In this document: positions 1-4,706 of the stretch, piece after piece | Position numbering within the stretch: the first letter of the stretch is position 1 | Layout of the letters: each line of letters begins with the position of its first letter | NCBI GenBank assembly: GCA_943326825.2 | Contig: CALPUT020000095.1 | Span: 1 to 8,345, forward strand | Source of the DNA: Chryseobacterium gleum | Lineage (GTDB): Bacteria > Bacteroidota > Bacteroidia > Flavobacteriales_D > Crocinitomicaceae | Length of the DNA: 8,345 nucleotides | Direction of reading: 5' to 3' | Translations under genes and position numbers: made by a program | Notes under the pieces: generated by a model | Told to the model about the DNA's origin: nothing | The model's input: the letters and a program-made list of their open reading frames with translations, nothing else | Database searches by the model: none

Positions 1-11
1 ATTTCGTTTAT

Positions 12-380
12 CTAAAGTTCAATAAATACAAGACTTAGAAAAGACATTTCTCCAAAATCGTAAAATCGAACTTCCACATCAAAATCATCTCCATAACTAT
101 TTCTCCAAAATGAGTATTGCCCATCACCATAAGCTTCGGCTTCTCTTTTCTCACCAATTTCAAGTGGATCAATTTTGTATTCAACTTGTGTTTTTTCAAG
201 TTCTTTTTTACAATTTTCAGTTAAATCCATATAGAAATAGTGATTTTCAGAATACGATTTAACATGACACCATGTTTCCAAAGGCATTTTTTTAACTGAA
301 TACCATTTAAAACCATCATCAGTATGTTTTTGACCAAAAATGGAAAAACTAAGGATCGAGAAAAAGATTATTAATTTCAT
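12..380 (-). CDS. small secreted protein of unknown function
   Basis: I do not recognise this 122-residue protein. Residues 1-17 form a plausible Sec signal peptide: a lysine at position 2, a phenylalanine/isoleucine-rich core, and an ending in FGQ that is common in exported flavobacterial proteins. The predicted mature part is about 105 residues, rich in aromatic and acidic residues, with two cysteines (near 38 and 57) that could form a disulfide after export. No lipobox cysteine follows the signal, so it is probably periplasmic or secreted rather than a lipoprotein. The stop is TAG at 14-12 and the ATG is at 380. There is no clear SD sequence and no convincing TAnnTTTG element just upstream; the palindrome at 455-482 lies about 75 nt before the start and could be regulatory. 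Function unknown; the reading frame itself is well supported. Confidence 0.75.
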   Translation of the reverse strand: MKLIIFFSILSFSIFGQKHTDDGFKWYSVKKMPLETWCHVKSYSENHYFYMDLTENCKKELEKTQVEYKIDPLEIGEKREAEAYGDGQYSFWRNSYGDDFDVEVRFYDFGEMSFLSLVFIEL

Positions 381-427
381 AATAAGAAGATTTTATTATA
401 AAATACAGAATATTAAAAAAGTAACAA

Positions 428-458
428 TTGATTAATTGCATAAATTTATCTAACTTTG
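428..458 (+). promoter_or_regulatory. promoter-like site with no obvious plus-strand gene
   Basis: TAACTTTG at 451-458 matches the Bacteroidetes -7 consensus TAnnTTTG. A TTG at 428-430 lies 20 nt upstream, an acceptable spacing for the -33 element. No plus-strand reading frame follows (there is no ATG for at least 100 nt), so it would drive a non-coding transcript running antisense into the gene at 597-980, or it may be chance or a remnant. Confidence 0.4.
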
Positions 459-482
459 ATACTATCAAATGATACTATCAAA
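455..482. repeat. tandem 13-bp repeat of a palindromic unit
   Basis: The 13-bp unit TGATACTATCAAA occurs twice head to tail, at 457-469 and 470-482. The first copy is the right part of a perfect 15-nt inverted repeat, TTTGATA-C-TATCAAA (455-469); the second contains TGATA-C-TATCA (470-480). The first palindrome overlaps the TAACTTTG element at 451-458, the arrangement expected for an operator covering a promoter. No regulator can be named. Confidence 0.55.
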
Positions 483-539
483 ATAGGCGACAAAAAAACA
501 ACAATCTATAAAAGGTCTAATCTTTAAATTTAAAAATCA

Positions 540-574
540 ATCCATAATCCAAAATCTAAAATTCAAAATTTAGA
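540..574. repeat. degenerate heptamer tandem array
   Basis: Five consecutive 7-bp units can be read: ATCCATA, ATCCAAA, ATCTAAA, ATTCAAA, ATTTAGA. A weaker unit, AAAATCA, precedes them at 533-539. The array runs directly into the REP-like hairpin that starts at 573. It is non-coding and lies just beyond the 3' end of the gene at 597-980. Confidence 0.55.
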
Positions 575-592
575 CTGAGCGCAGTCGAAGTC
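573..592. repeat. REP-like hairpin, copy 1
   Basis: The 20-nt element GACTGAGCGCAGTCGAAGTC has arms GACT (573-576) and AGTC (589-592) around the 12-nt core GAGCGCAGTCGA. The same core, differing only at its sixth base, recurs at 1035-1046 and 3131-3142 with different but complementary arms. An alternative fold pairs GACTG (573-577) with CAGTC (582-586). It sits 4 nt beyond the stop of the gene at 597-980 and could act as its 3' hairpin. Confidence 0.65.
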
Positions 593-596
593 AATT

Positions 597-980
597 CTAT
601 TCCTTCAATTTCACCAATCTTCCTTCAGGTTGCGGATAAATTCCTTCGCGTTCTAAATGTTTGTCTTTTAGATACAATTTAATCTTTTCTTCCGCTTTTT
701 GATTCTCTAATTTAGCTGAAATTAAAACGAAACTATCAGCTGTAAATTCAACGTTATATGTTCCGTGATCTTTTGTGTTTCCGATTTTATAATTAACAAT
801 CCCATCGATTAGAAATTCAATTTGAATAGAAACAGAATCGACTTCAACAATTGTTTTGCCATCTTCCATTTTATAAGCTGGAATAGATCCTGAATAATTT
901 CCGCAGTATTTCTTTTTCAACTTATGTTGACCAAAACTTAAAAATGGAATCAAGAATATAAATGCAAGAATTAGTTTCAT
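597..980 (-). CDS. small secreted beta-rich protein of unknown function
   Basis: This 127-residue protein has a clear signal peptide (residues 1-18: lysine at 2, leucine/isoleucine/phenylalanine core, ending FGQ) and a mature part of about 109 residues. A single cysteine (residue 26) lies in a YCGNYSG motif, followed by alternating hydrophobic/polar stretches that suggest a small beta-sheet or lipocalin-like fold; I infer this from the pattern only. The C-terminal part, with LEREGIYPQPEGRLVKL, resembles hypothetical proteins I recall from Flavobacteriia, but no function is known to me. It follows mtnB on the same strand after 42 nt and has its own good -7 element (TATATTTG, 1009-1002), so it is probably transcribed at least partly on its own. 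A REP-like hairpin lies just past its TAG stop. Confidence 0.78.
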   Translation of the reverse strand: MKLILAFIFLIPFLSFGQHKLKKKYCGNYSGSIPAYKMEDGKTIVEVDSVSIQIEFLIDGIVNYKIGNTKDHGTYNVEFTADSFVLISAKLENQKAEEKIKLYLKDKHLEREGIYPQPEGRLVKLKE

Positions 981-1001
981 AACAGTTGGTTTTCAATAAA
1001 T

Positions 1002-1009
1002 CAAATATA
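1002..1009 (-). promoter_or_regulatory. -7 promoter element for the gene at 597-980
   Basis: The minus strand reads TATATTTG (1009 to 1002), a full match to TAnnTTTG, 21 nt before the ATG at 980. No matching TTG -33 box was found at the usual distance. Confidence 0.55.
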
Positions 1010-1022
1010 AGCAAAATGTTTA

Positions 1023-1646
1023 TTATTGTTGGCTGAGCGAAGTCGAAACCAATTCACATTGACATAAATATTCTAACGTTTCCAAATGTCTTTTCGCTTC
1101 AAAAAGATTTTTACCCCAAGCATAAGTTCCATGTTTACGCATGATAAACGAATGTTGTTTGATTTTTTCAGCTTCATTTCGTAGTGTTTCTGAGAAATCA
1201 ATCATGTCTTGCGTATTATCAAAAATTGGAATACTTACAGTTGAATCATGTGTTGTTTCTCCATCAAATCCTTTTTGTACTTCATATCCAGTAAATTCGA
1301 CAGAATTTGAACGTTTAGAAGAAAGAACAACAGGGTAAACGGAATGACTATGCAAAATAACTTGTGTTTCTGGAAACAATTCATAAAGTGTACAATGAAT
1401 CAATGTTTCTGCAGAAGGTTTTTGCCCAACAGAAACACCAATTGGTTCACCTTTATGGTTTACAGTAATAAAATCAGAGGCATGAAATTGAGATTTATCA
1501 ACTCCAGAGCGAGAAACATAAATACAATCAGCAGTTAAATCATTTTTAAACGAATAATTGGTTGATGTAGCAGGCGACCATCCTTTAGCATTGTAATATC
1601 GAATTGTTTCTGCGATATCCTCTTTTAATTTTTGTAAAGTATCCAT
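1023..1646 (-). CDS. mtnB: methylthioribulose-1-phosphate dehydratase
   Basis: MtnB dehydrates 5-methylthioribulose 1-phosphate to the diketone intermediate of the methionine salvage pathway in the cytoplasm. The 207-residue product is a class II aldolase/adducin-fold protein. It has the family's N-terminal GWSPATSTNYS (residues 22-32), SAE (78-80, with the likely catalytic glutamate), the metal-binding HSH (His99, His101) and a third metal-ligand His172 in MRKHGTYAWGKN. Length fits the family. The frame is open upstream to 1760, but the start at 1646 is chosen because family homology begins there and a TACCTTTG promoter (1658-1651) lies just upstream, which would exclude the longer start. 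That spacing suggests a leaderless or nearly leaderless mRNA. The last eight residues (VSTSLSQQ) and the stop are encoded by a REP-like hairpin. No other mtn gene is in the window. Confidence 0.93.
   Translation of the reverse strand: MDTLQKLKEDIAETIRYYNAKGWSPATSTNYSFKNDLTADCIYVSRSGVDKSQFHASDFITVNHKGEPIGVSVGQKPSAETLIHCTLYELFPETQVILHSHSVYPVVLSSKRSNSVEFTGYEVQKGFDGETTHDSTVSIPIFDNTQDMIDFSETLRNEAEKIKQHSFIMRKHGTYAWGKNLFEAKRHLETLEYLCQCELVSTSLSQQ
1029..1052. repeat. REP-like hairpin, copy 2, inside the mtnB 3' end
   Basis: The core GAGCGAAGTCGA (1035-1046) is flanked by TTGGCT (1029-1034) and AACCAA (1047-1052). These arms pair except for one C-A mismatch (1033/1048). The element lies within the mtnB coding sequence and encodes its last residues; the stop codon is just outside it, at 1025-1023. 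Confidence 0.6.
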
Positions 1647-1650
1647 AATA

Positions 1651-1658
1651 CAAAGGTA
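1651..1658 (-). promoter_or_regulatory. -7 promoter element for mtnB
   Basis: The minus strand reads TACCTTTG (1658 to 1651), a full TAnnTTTG match, with only four bases (TATT) between it and the ATG at 1646. Transcription would start at or within a base or two of the start codon. The nearest upstream TTG (1687-1685) is 26 nt away, longer than usual, so the -33 box is uncertain. Confidence 0.6.
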
Positions 1659-1795
1659 GGAAATGGGTTTTATTTTTAGACTTACAAGAAGAATATTTTC
1701 TTTGAAATCCCTAAAAATTAATGCATTGAAATCATGAAATATCAATGAAATAAAGTGCATAATTGTTTCTAACGGTTAAAAACGGCTAACAAAAA

Positions 1796-2731
1796 TTAGT
1801 TTTTAGGAAATAATTTAGCCTTTAAATTCAACCAATAATTGGCAATAAATACACCAAACAAGATTACGAACATTGCACCAATTTGACTAAAAGTGATTTT
1901 TTCACCAACTGTCATTCCGATTAAAACGGCTACCATTGGAATAAAATAAGTAACACTACTCGCAAATAAAGTGGAAGAATTAGAAATTAATTTATTGAAA
2001 AGAATTACAGCAATGGCAGTTCCAAAAACACTTAAAAGAGTAATATAGATTAGTCCTTCCATTGCAAATTGGTTTGATAATGCAGTTGTGATAGTGTGAG
2101 TTTTAATACCTGCAATTATTGAAGGAATAAATACAATTCCAAAAGCTAAAGAGGTAATTTCGATTGGTTGAAATTTTTGTAATGTAAATTTGATTGTATT
2201 TAAACTGATTGCATAACACAAAGTGGCCAATACAATTGCTGTAACATGTCTCCAATCCCCTTTCAATTGACTTTCTGCTGCATCAACTCCAGCGTTTTGA
2301 ACCAATAATACAATGCCAATCGAACCAATGATTAAGCCTATAAATTGAATCAACGTGAGTTTGTTTTTGAAAACAATAAATCCAATAATTATCGTGAAAA
2401 TAGGAGTGAAGCTATTTAACATTCCAGCAAAACCAGAAGAAATCCCTGTTTCTGCATAAGTAAACAAAAATGCAGGAAAGAAATTTCCACAAAAACCAAC
2501 GATTGCTAAGCAAAAAAATTCTTTAAACGTTTGAATTCTTTTGAGTGCTTTAATAGCAAAAGGAAGTAGGACTAATCCTGCAATAAACATTCTTAAAGAA
2601 CCGACTTGACCGTCATTAAAAATGGCTTGATTGTCCGAAGTAAACATTCCTCGTTTCATCAAAATAAATGAGCTCCCCCAAACGCAAGCCAATAGAATTA
2701 GTAAAATCCAATTTTTTGTTTCTTTTGTCAT
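1796..2731 (-). CDS. EamA-family (DMT superfamily) transporter, RhaT/YdcZ-like permease
   Basis: This 311-residue integral inner-membrane protein belongs to the drug/metabolite transporter superfamily, whose members usually export metabolites or amino acids; the substrate cannot be read from sequence. Two EamA repeats are visible, about residues 10-146 and 163-300, with roughly five hydrophobic helices each. Family hallmarks are the first-helix CVWGSSFILMKRG (16-28), the end-of-repeat SGFAGMLNSFTPIFTIIIG (99-117), and the matching second-repeat motif with ASSVTYFIPMVAVLIG (257-272) followed by GEKIT. The charged C-terminal tail (KAKLFPKN) should be cytoplasmic. It is divergent from gatC and followed by mtnB on the same strand after about 150 nt; an export role tied to methionine metabolism is possible but only a guess from position. 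The start ATG at 2731 fits the length and first helix of the family. Confidence 0.9.
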   Translation of the reverse strand: MTKETKNWILLILLACVWGSSFILMKRGMFTSDNQAIFNDGQVGSLRMFIAGLVLLPFAIKALKRIQTFKEFFCLAIVGFCGNFFPAFLFTYAETGISSGFAGMLNSFTPIFTIIIGFIVFKNKLTLIQFIGLIIGSIGIVLLVQNAGVDAAESQLKGDWRHVTAIVLATLCYAISLNTIKFTLQKFQPIEITSLAFGIVFIPSIIAGIKTHTITTALSNQFAMEGLIYITLLSVFGTAIAVILFNKLISNSSTLFASSVTYFIPMVAVLIGMTVGEKITFSQIGAMFVILFGVFIANYWLNLKAKLFPKN

Positions 2732-2736
2732 AGTGA

Positions 2737-2744
2737 TAAAGATA
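2737..2744 (-). promoter_or_regulatory. probable -7 element for the EamA transporter
   Basis: The minus strand reads TATCTTTA (2744 to 2737), matching TAnnTTTG except for the final base, 5 nt before the ATG at 2731. As with mtnB this implies a very short or absent leader. It forms one arm of an inverted repeat whose other arm holds the gatC -7 element. Confidence 0.4.
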
Positions 2745-2764
2745 AGGATTTGAACCTTTCTTCT

Positions 2765-2772
2765 TATCTTTG
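2765..2772 (+). promoter_or_regulatory. -7 promoter element for gatC
   Basis: TATCTTTG at 2765-2772 fully matches TAnnTTTG and lies 23 nt before the gatC ATG. No TTG sits at the standard distance; the closest TTTG (2749-2752) is only 12 nt upstream. Confidence 0.6.
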
Positions 2773-2795
2773 TAAAGAATAATTAAAAATTAAAG

Positions 2796-3086
2796 ATGAA
2801 GATTACAGACGAAATTGTTGATCACATTGCTCATTTAGCTCGTTTAAAATTTGAAGGAGAGAAAAAAGTAGCTATCAAGGAAGATATGAATAACATCATT
2901 TCATTCATGGATAAATTGTCTGAAGTTCCAACAGATAATGTTGAACCTTTAATTTTTATGAGTGAAGAAATAAATGTGCTTCGTGAAGATGTACCTGTGG
3001 TTTCATTAACACAAACAGAAGCACTTAAAAATGCTCCTAAAAAAGATTCAGATTATTTCAGAATCCCGAAAGTATTAGACAAATAG
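2796..3086 (+). CDS. gatC: Asp-tRNA(Asn)/Glu-tRNA(Gln) amidotransferase subunit C
   Basis: GatC is the small subunit of the GatCAB complex that converts misacylated Glu-tRNA(Gln) (and Asp-tRNA(Asn)) to the amide form in organisms lacking the direct glutaminyl- or asparaginyl-tRNA synthetase route. It stabilises GatA and links it to GatB. The 96-residue product has the family pattern: N-terminal MKITDEIVDHIAHLARLKF helix, a central region with IISFMDKLSEVPTDNVEPL (34-52), then LREDVP (62-67) and the C-terminal YFRIPKVLDK (87-96) typical of bacterial GatC. Length is normal. gatA and gatB are not in the window, as is common for Bacteroidetes. The leader after the -7 element is about 20 nt, purine-rich but with no good SD. 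A REP-like hairpin follows the stop. Confidence 0.95.
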   Translation: MKITDEIVDHIAHLARLKFEGEKKVAIKEDMNNIISFMDKLSEVPTDNVEPLIFMSEEINVLREDVPVVSLTQTEALKNAPKKDSDYFRIPKVLDK

Positions 3087-3122
3087 TTTACTTCTACTCC
3101 ACTCAGTAAACACTGAATTTAT

Positions 3123-3150
3123 TGTTGGCTGAGCGGAGTCGAAGCCAACA
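3123..3150. repeat. REP-like hairpin, copy 3 (best paired)
   Basis: TGTTGGCT (3123-3130) and AGCCAACA (3143-3150) form a perfect 8-bp stem around the 12-nt core GAGCGGAGTCGA (3131-3142). It lies between gatC and the DUF4286-like gene, 17 nt before the latter's start. No T-run follows on the plus strand, so it is not a standard intrinsic terminator; it could stabilise or divide the gatC-rsmA transcript. Confidence 0.7.
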
Positions 3151-3167
3151 CTTCTAAAAAAAATTAA

Positions 3168-3485
3168 ATGGTATTATATAACGTAACAGTAAGCATCGAT
3201 CCGAATGTACATGAAGATTGGTTGAATTGGATGAGAACTTCTCATATTCCAGATGTTCTAGAAACAGGTTGTTTTATCGAAAGTAGAATTTCGAGAGTTC
3301 ATGGTGAAGAAGAAGGTGGAATGACATTCGCTATAACGTATTTAGCACCATCTCAAGAACTTTACGATAAATATCAAGATGAGTTTGCACCTGCTTTACA
3401 AGCAGATCACACCAATCGTTACGGAGGTAAATTTGCTGCTTTTCGCACAACTTTATCTGTGATCGAAGAATTTAAAAAAGCATGA
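3168..3485 (+). CDS. DUF4286-family protein
   Basis: This 105-residue soluble protein resembles the DUF4286 family, small proteins widespread in Bacteroidetes with no known biochemical role. The pattern matches family members I recall: N-terminal YNVTVSIDPNVHEDWLNWM (4-22), HIPDVLETGCFIESRISRV (26-44), TFAITYLAPS (53-62), and a C-terminal stretch around FAPALQADHTNRYGGKFAAFRT (73-94). The size and alternating pattern suggest a ferredoxin-like alpha/beta fold, which is my inference. Its TGA overlaps the rsmA ATG (ATGA at 3482-3485), so the two genes are translationally coupled. No signal peptide or membrane segment. No TAnnTTTG element was seen in front of it, so it may be read through from gatC past the REP-like hairpin. 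Confidence 0.85.
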   Translation: MVLYNVTVSIDPNVHEDWLNWMRTSHIPDVLETGCFIESRISRVHGEEEGGMTFAITYLAPSQELYDKYQDEFAPALQADHTNRYGGKFAAFRTTLSVIEEFKKA

Positions 3486-4282
3486 GCCAACACGTTAGAG
3501 CAAAAAAACATCTAGGTCAACATTTCTTGACGGATAAAAATATTTGTTTAAAAATCGCACAACAATTTAAAGGGCATAACGGTTGTAACCGTGTACTAGA
3601 AATTGGTCCAGGAATGGGTGCCATAACAGAATATTTGTTGCAAAGAGAAGATTCTGATTTGCATGTGATTGATTTAGATCGTGATTCAATTGCTTATCTA
3701 AAAGAACATTATCCAAAGTTAGAAGGTAAAATTATCGAAGGAGATTTCTTGAAAATGGATATGTTTCCAATTTTCGGGAATGAACCGTATGCAGTTGTTG
3801 GTAATTTTCCATACAATATTTCTTCGCAAATTCTTTTTAAATGTTTAGATCATAGAAACCAAATCCCAGAAATTATGGGAATGTTTCAAAGAGAAGTAGC
3901 ATTAAGAGTTGCGGAAAAACCAGGTTCTAAAACCTATGGTATCATGAGCGTTTTATTGCAAGCGTTTTATGATATAGAATATTGTTTTACAGTGGATGAA
4001 CATGTTTTCAATCCACCACCAAAAGTGAAATCGGGAGTTATTCGTTGTACTCGAAACAACCGTGAATCATTTCCATGTGATGAAAAATTATTTATTCAGG
4101 TGGTAAAGCAAACGTTTAACCAACGAAGAAAAACCATTCGTAATTCTGTTAAATCAGTAGTGAATGATCCAACGTTTGAACATCCATTTTTAACACTTCG
4201 ACCTGAACGTTTATCTGTGGAAGATTTCATCGAATTGACACAAGCAATTGAGAAATTTAGAAAAGAAAACGAAAATAGTTAA
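3482..4282 (+). CDS. rsmA: 16S rRNA (adenine(1518)-N6/adenine(1519)-N6)-dimethyltransferase
   Basis: RsmA (KsgA) transfers four methyl groups from S-adenosylmethionine to the two adjacent adenines in the 3'-terminal hairpin of 16S rRNA, a late checkpoint in 30S assembly. The 266-residue product has the full set of family motifs: KKHLGQHFLTDKNI (8-21), SAM-binding motif I EIGPGMGAIT (40-49), the acidic motif II region around VIDLD (62-66), EGDFL (86-90), the catalytic NFPYNIS (108-114; NLPY in most homologues), NPPPKVKS (177-184) and the C-terminal FNQRRKTIRNS (212-222). Length is typical. It begins inside the stop of the DUF4286-like gene (4-nt overlap), supporting both the start and co-transcription. 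No hairpin plus T-run terminator was found between its stop and the next gene, although a T-rich stretch is present. Confidence 0.96.
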   Translation: MSQHVRAKKHLGQHFLTDKNICLKIAQQFKGHNGCNRVLEIGPGMGAITEYLLQREDSDLHVIDLDRDSIAYLKEHYPKLEGKIIEGDFLKMDMFPIFGNEPYAVVGNFPYNISSQILFKCLDHRNQIPEIMGMFQREVALRVAEKPGSKTYGIMSVLLQAFYDIEYCFTVDEHVFNPPPKVKSGVIRCTRNNRESFPCDEKLFIQVVKQTFNQRRKTIRNSVKSVVNDPTFEHPFLTLRPERLSVEDFIELTQAIEKFRKENENS

Positions 4283-4312
4283 CTTTTTTAAACATATTAA
4301 TTGTTTTTTTAT

Positions 4313-4320
4313 TTACTTTG
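4313..4320 (+). promoter_or_regulatory. weak -7-like element before the 63-residue membrane protein
   Basis: TTACTTTG at 4313-4320 matches TAnnTTTG at all but the second base and lies 18 nt before the ATG at 4339. A TTG at 4301-4303 is too close (9 nt) to serve as -33 box. It suggests the small gene can be transcribed separately from rsmA. Confidence 0.35.
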
Positions 4321-4338
4321 TACTATAAAATTTGAAAC

Positions 4339-4530
4339 ATGAGTTCATCAAAAGTATTTTACGCAATTGCAGAATTTTTTTATAATAATATCTTTTTAAT
4401 GTACGATAACATTGGAAACATATTTAATTATTCTTTAATATTTTTAGGTTTCTTCGGCTTGTTCTATTGGTTGAGATATCAAAAGAAATTTAATGATCAA
4501 GCAGCAAACAATCCTAATCAATTAAAATAA
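4339..4530 (+). CDS. small single-helix membrane protein, DUF6341-like
   Basis: This 63-residue protein has an amphipathic, aromatic-rich N-terminal part (residues 6-24), one clear transmembrane helix (about 27-45) ending in FYWL, and a basic then polar tail (RYQKKFNDQAANN...). The layout, especially YW followed by a lysine-rich KxFND segment, resembles a family of very short flavobacterial membrane proteins I recall as DUF6341; this assignment is from memory and uncertain. The positive tail predicts a cytoplasmic C-terminus. It lies 56 nt after rsmA with its own weak promoter-like sequence and is followed 22 nt later by a strong terminator, so it ends a transcription unit. The reading frame is short, but its membrane segment, position and terminator argue it is real. 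Confidence 0.7.
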   Translation: MSSSKVFYAIAEFFYNNIFLMYDNIGNIFNYSLIFLGFFGLFYWLRYQKKFNDQAANNPNQLK

Positions 4531-4552
4531 TTTAATGATTTATAAGATATTT

Positions 4553-4587
4553 AAGTTGTCATACTTCGGTTTGACAACTTTTTTTTT
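4553..4587 (+). terminator. intrinsic terminator with UUCG tetraloop
   Basis: AAGTTGTCA (4553-4561) pairs perfectly with TGACAACTT (4572-4580). After a T-T mismatch, AC (4563-4564) pairs with GT (4569-4570) and closes the stable tetraloop TTCG (4565-4568). A run of nine T (4579-4587) follows. It should end the transcript of the 63-residue membrane protein. Confidence 0.85.
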
Positions 4588-4652
4588 GTCCTACTTCGTT
4601 ATGAAATTTCAAAAAAATCATTTTTGAAATTTCTACTCAGCAGGACAAAAAA
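4582..4652. repeat. large two-part inverted repeat between transcription units
   Basis: The outer stem pairs 4582-4592 (six T then GTCCT) with 4642-4652 (AGGAC then six A), 11 bp. The inner stem pairs GAAATTTCAAAAA (4603-4615) with TTTTTGAAATTTC (4621-4633), 13 bp, with a 5-nt loop. The T-run of the preceding terminator forms the start of the left outer arm, so the two structures overlap. On the minus strand the right arm ends in a T-run, so it could work as a terminator in that direction too. Confidence 0.65.
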
Positions 4653-4700
4653 GTCTAATGTCTAATGTCTAGTTTCTAGAGTCTAATATCTAATTTCTCA
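4653..4700. repeat. degenerate heptamer tandem array upstream of ispD
   Basis: Six 7-bp units in register: GTCTAAT, GTCTAAT, GTCTAGT, TTCTAGA, GTCTAAT, ATCTAAT, followed by a partial TTCTCA. The array starts exactly where the preceding inverted repeat ends and stops 6 nt before the ispD ATG. It fills most of the region where an ispD promoter or leader should lie; no TAnnTTTG element is visible there. Confidence 0.65.
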
Positions 4701-4706
4701 ATAAAA

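Noticed and set aside
540..700. Possible CRISPR-like array from the short repeats near 540-574 and 4653-4700
   Set aside because: Units are 7 bp with no spacers and no cas genes nearby; these are simple tandem repeats.
12..980. The two small secreted proteins as paralogues, since both start MKLI and have signal peptides ending FGQ
   Set aside because: The mature parts share no visible motif; the similarity is confined to the signal peptide, which is common in this group.
1141..1538. Two plus-strand open frames (1141-1338 and 1344-1538) opposite mtnB
   Set aside because: They are antisense to a confidently assigned enzyme gene, have no recognisable protein features and no promoter; they are shadows of mtnB.
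1724..1747. Inverted repeat CATTGA/TCAATG between the EamA gene and mtnB
   Set aside because: Only 6 bp with a 12-nt loop and no T-run on the minus strand; likely chance in AT-rich DNA.
1647..1760. A 38-residue N-terminal extension of MtnB starting at ATG 1760
   Set aside because: The extension has no family similarity, and the -7 promoter element at 1658-1651 lies inside it, so the start at 1646 is preferred.
3086..3116. Competing short hairpins after gatC (GTTTACT 3086-3092 with AGTAAAC 3105-3111; TCAGT 3103-3107 with ACTGA 3112-3116)
   Set aside because: The stems are short and AT-rich, mutually exclusive, and lack a T-run; not strong enough to call a terminator.
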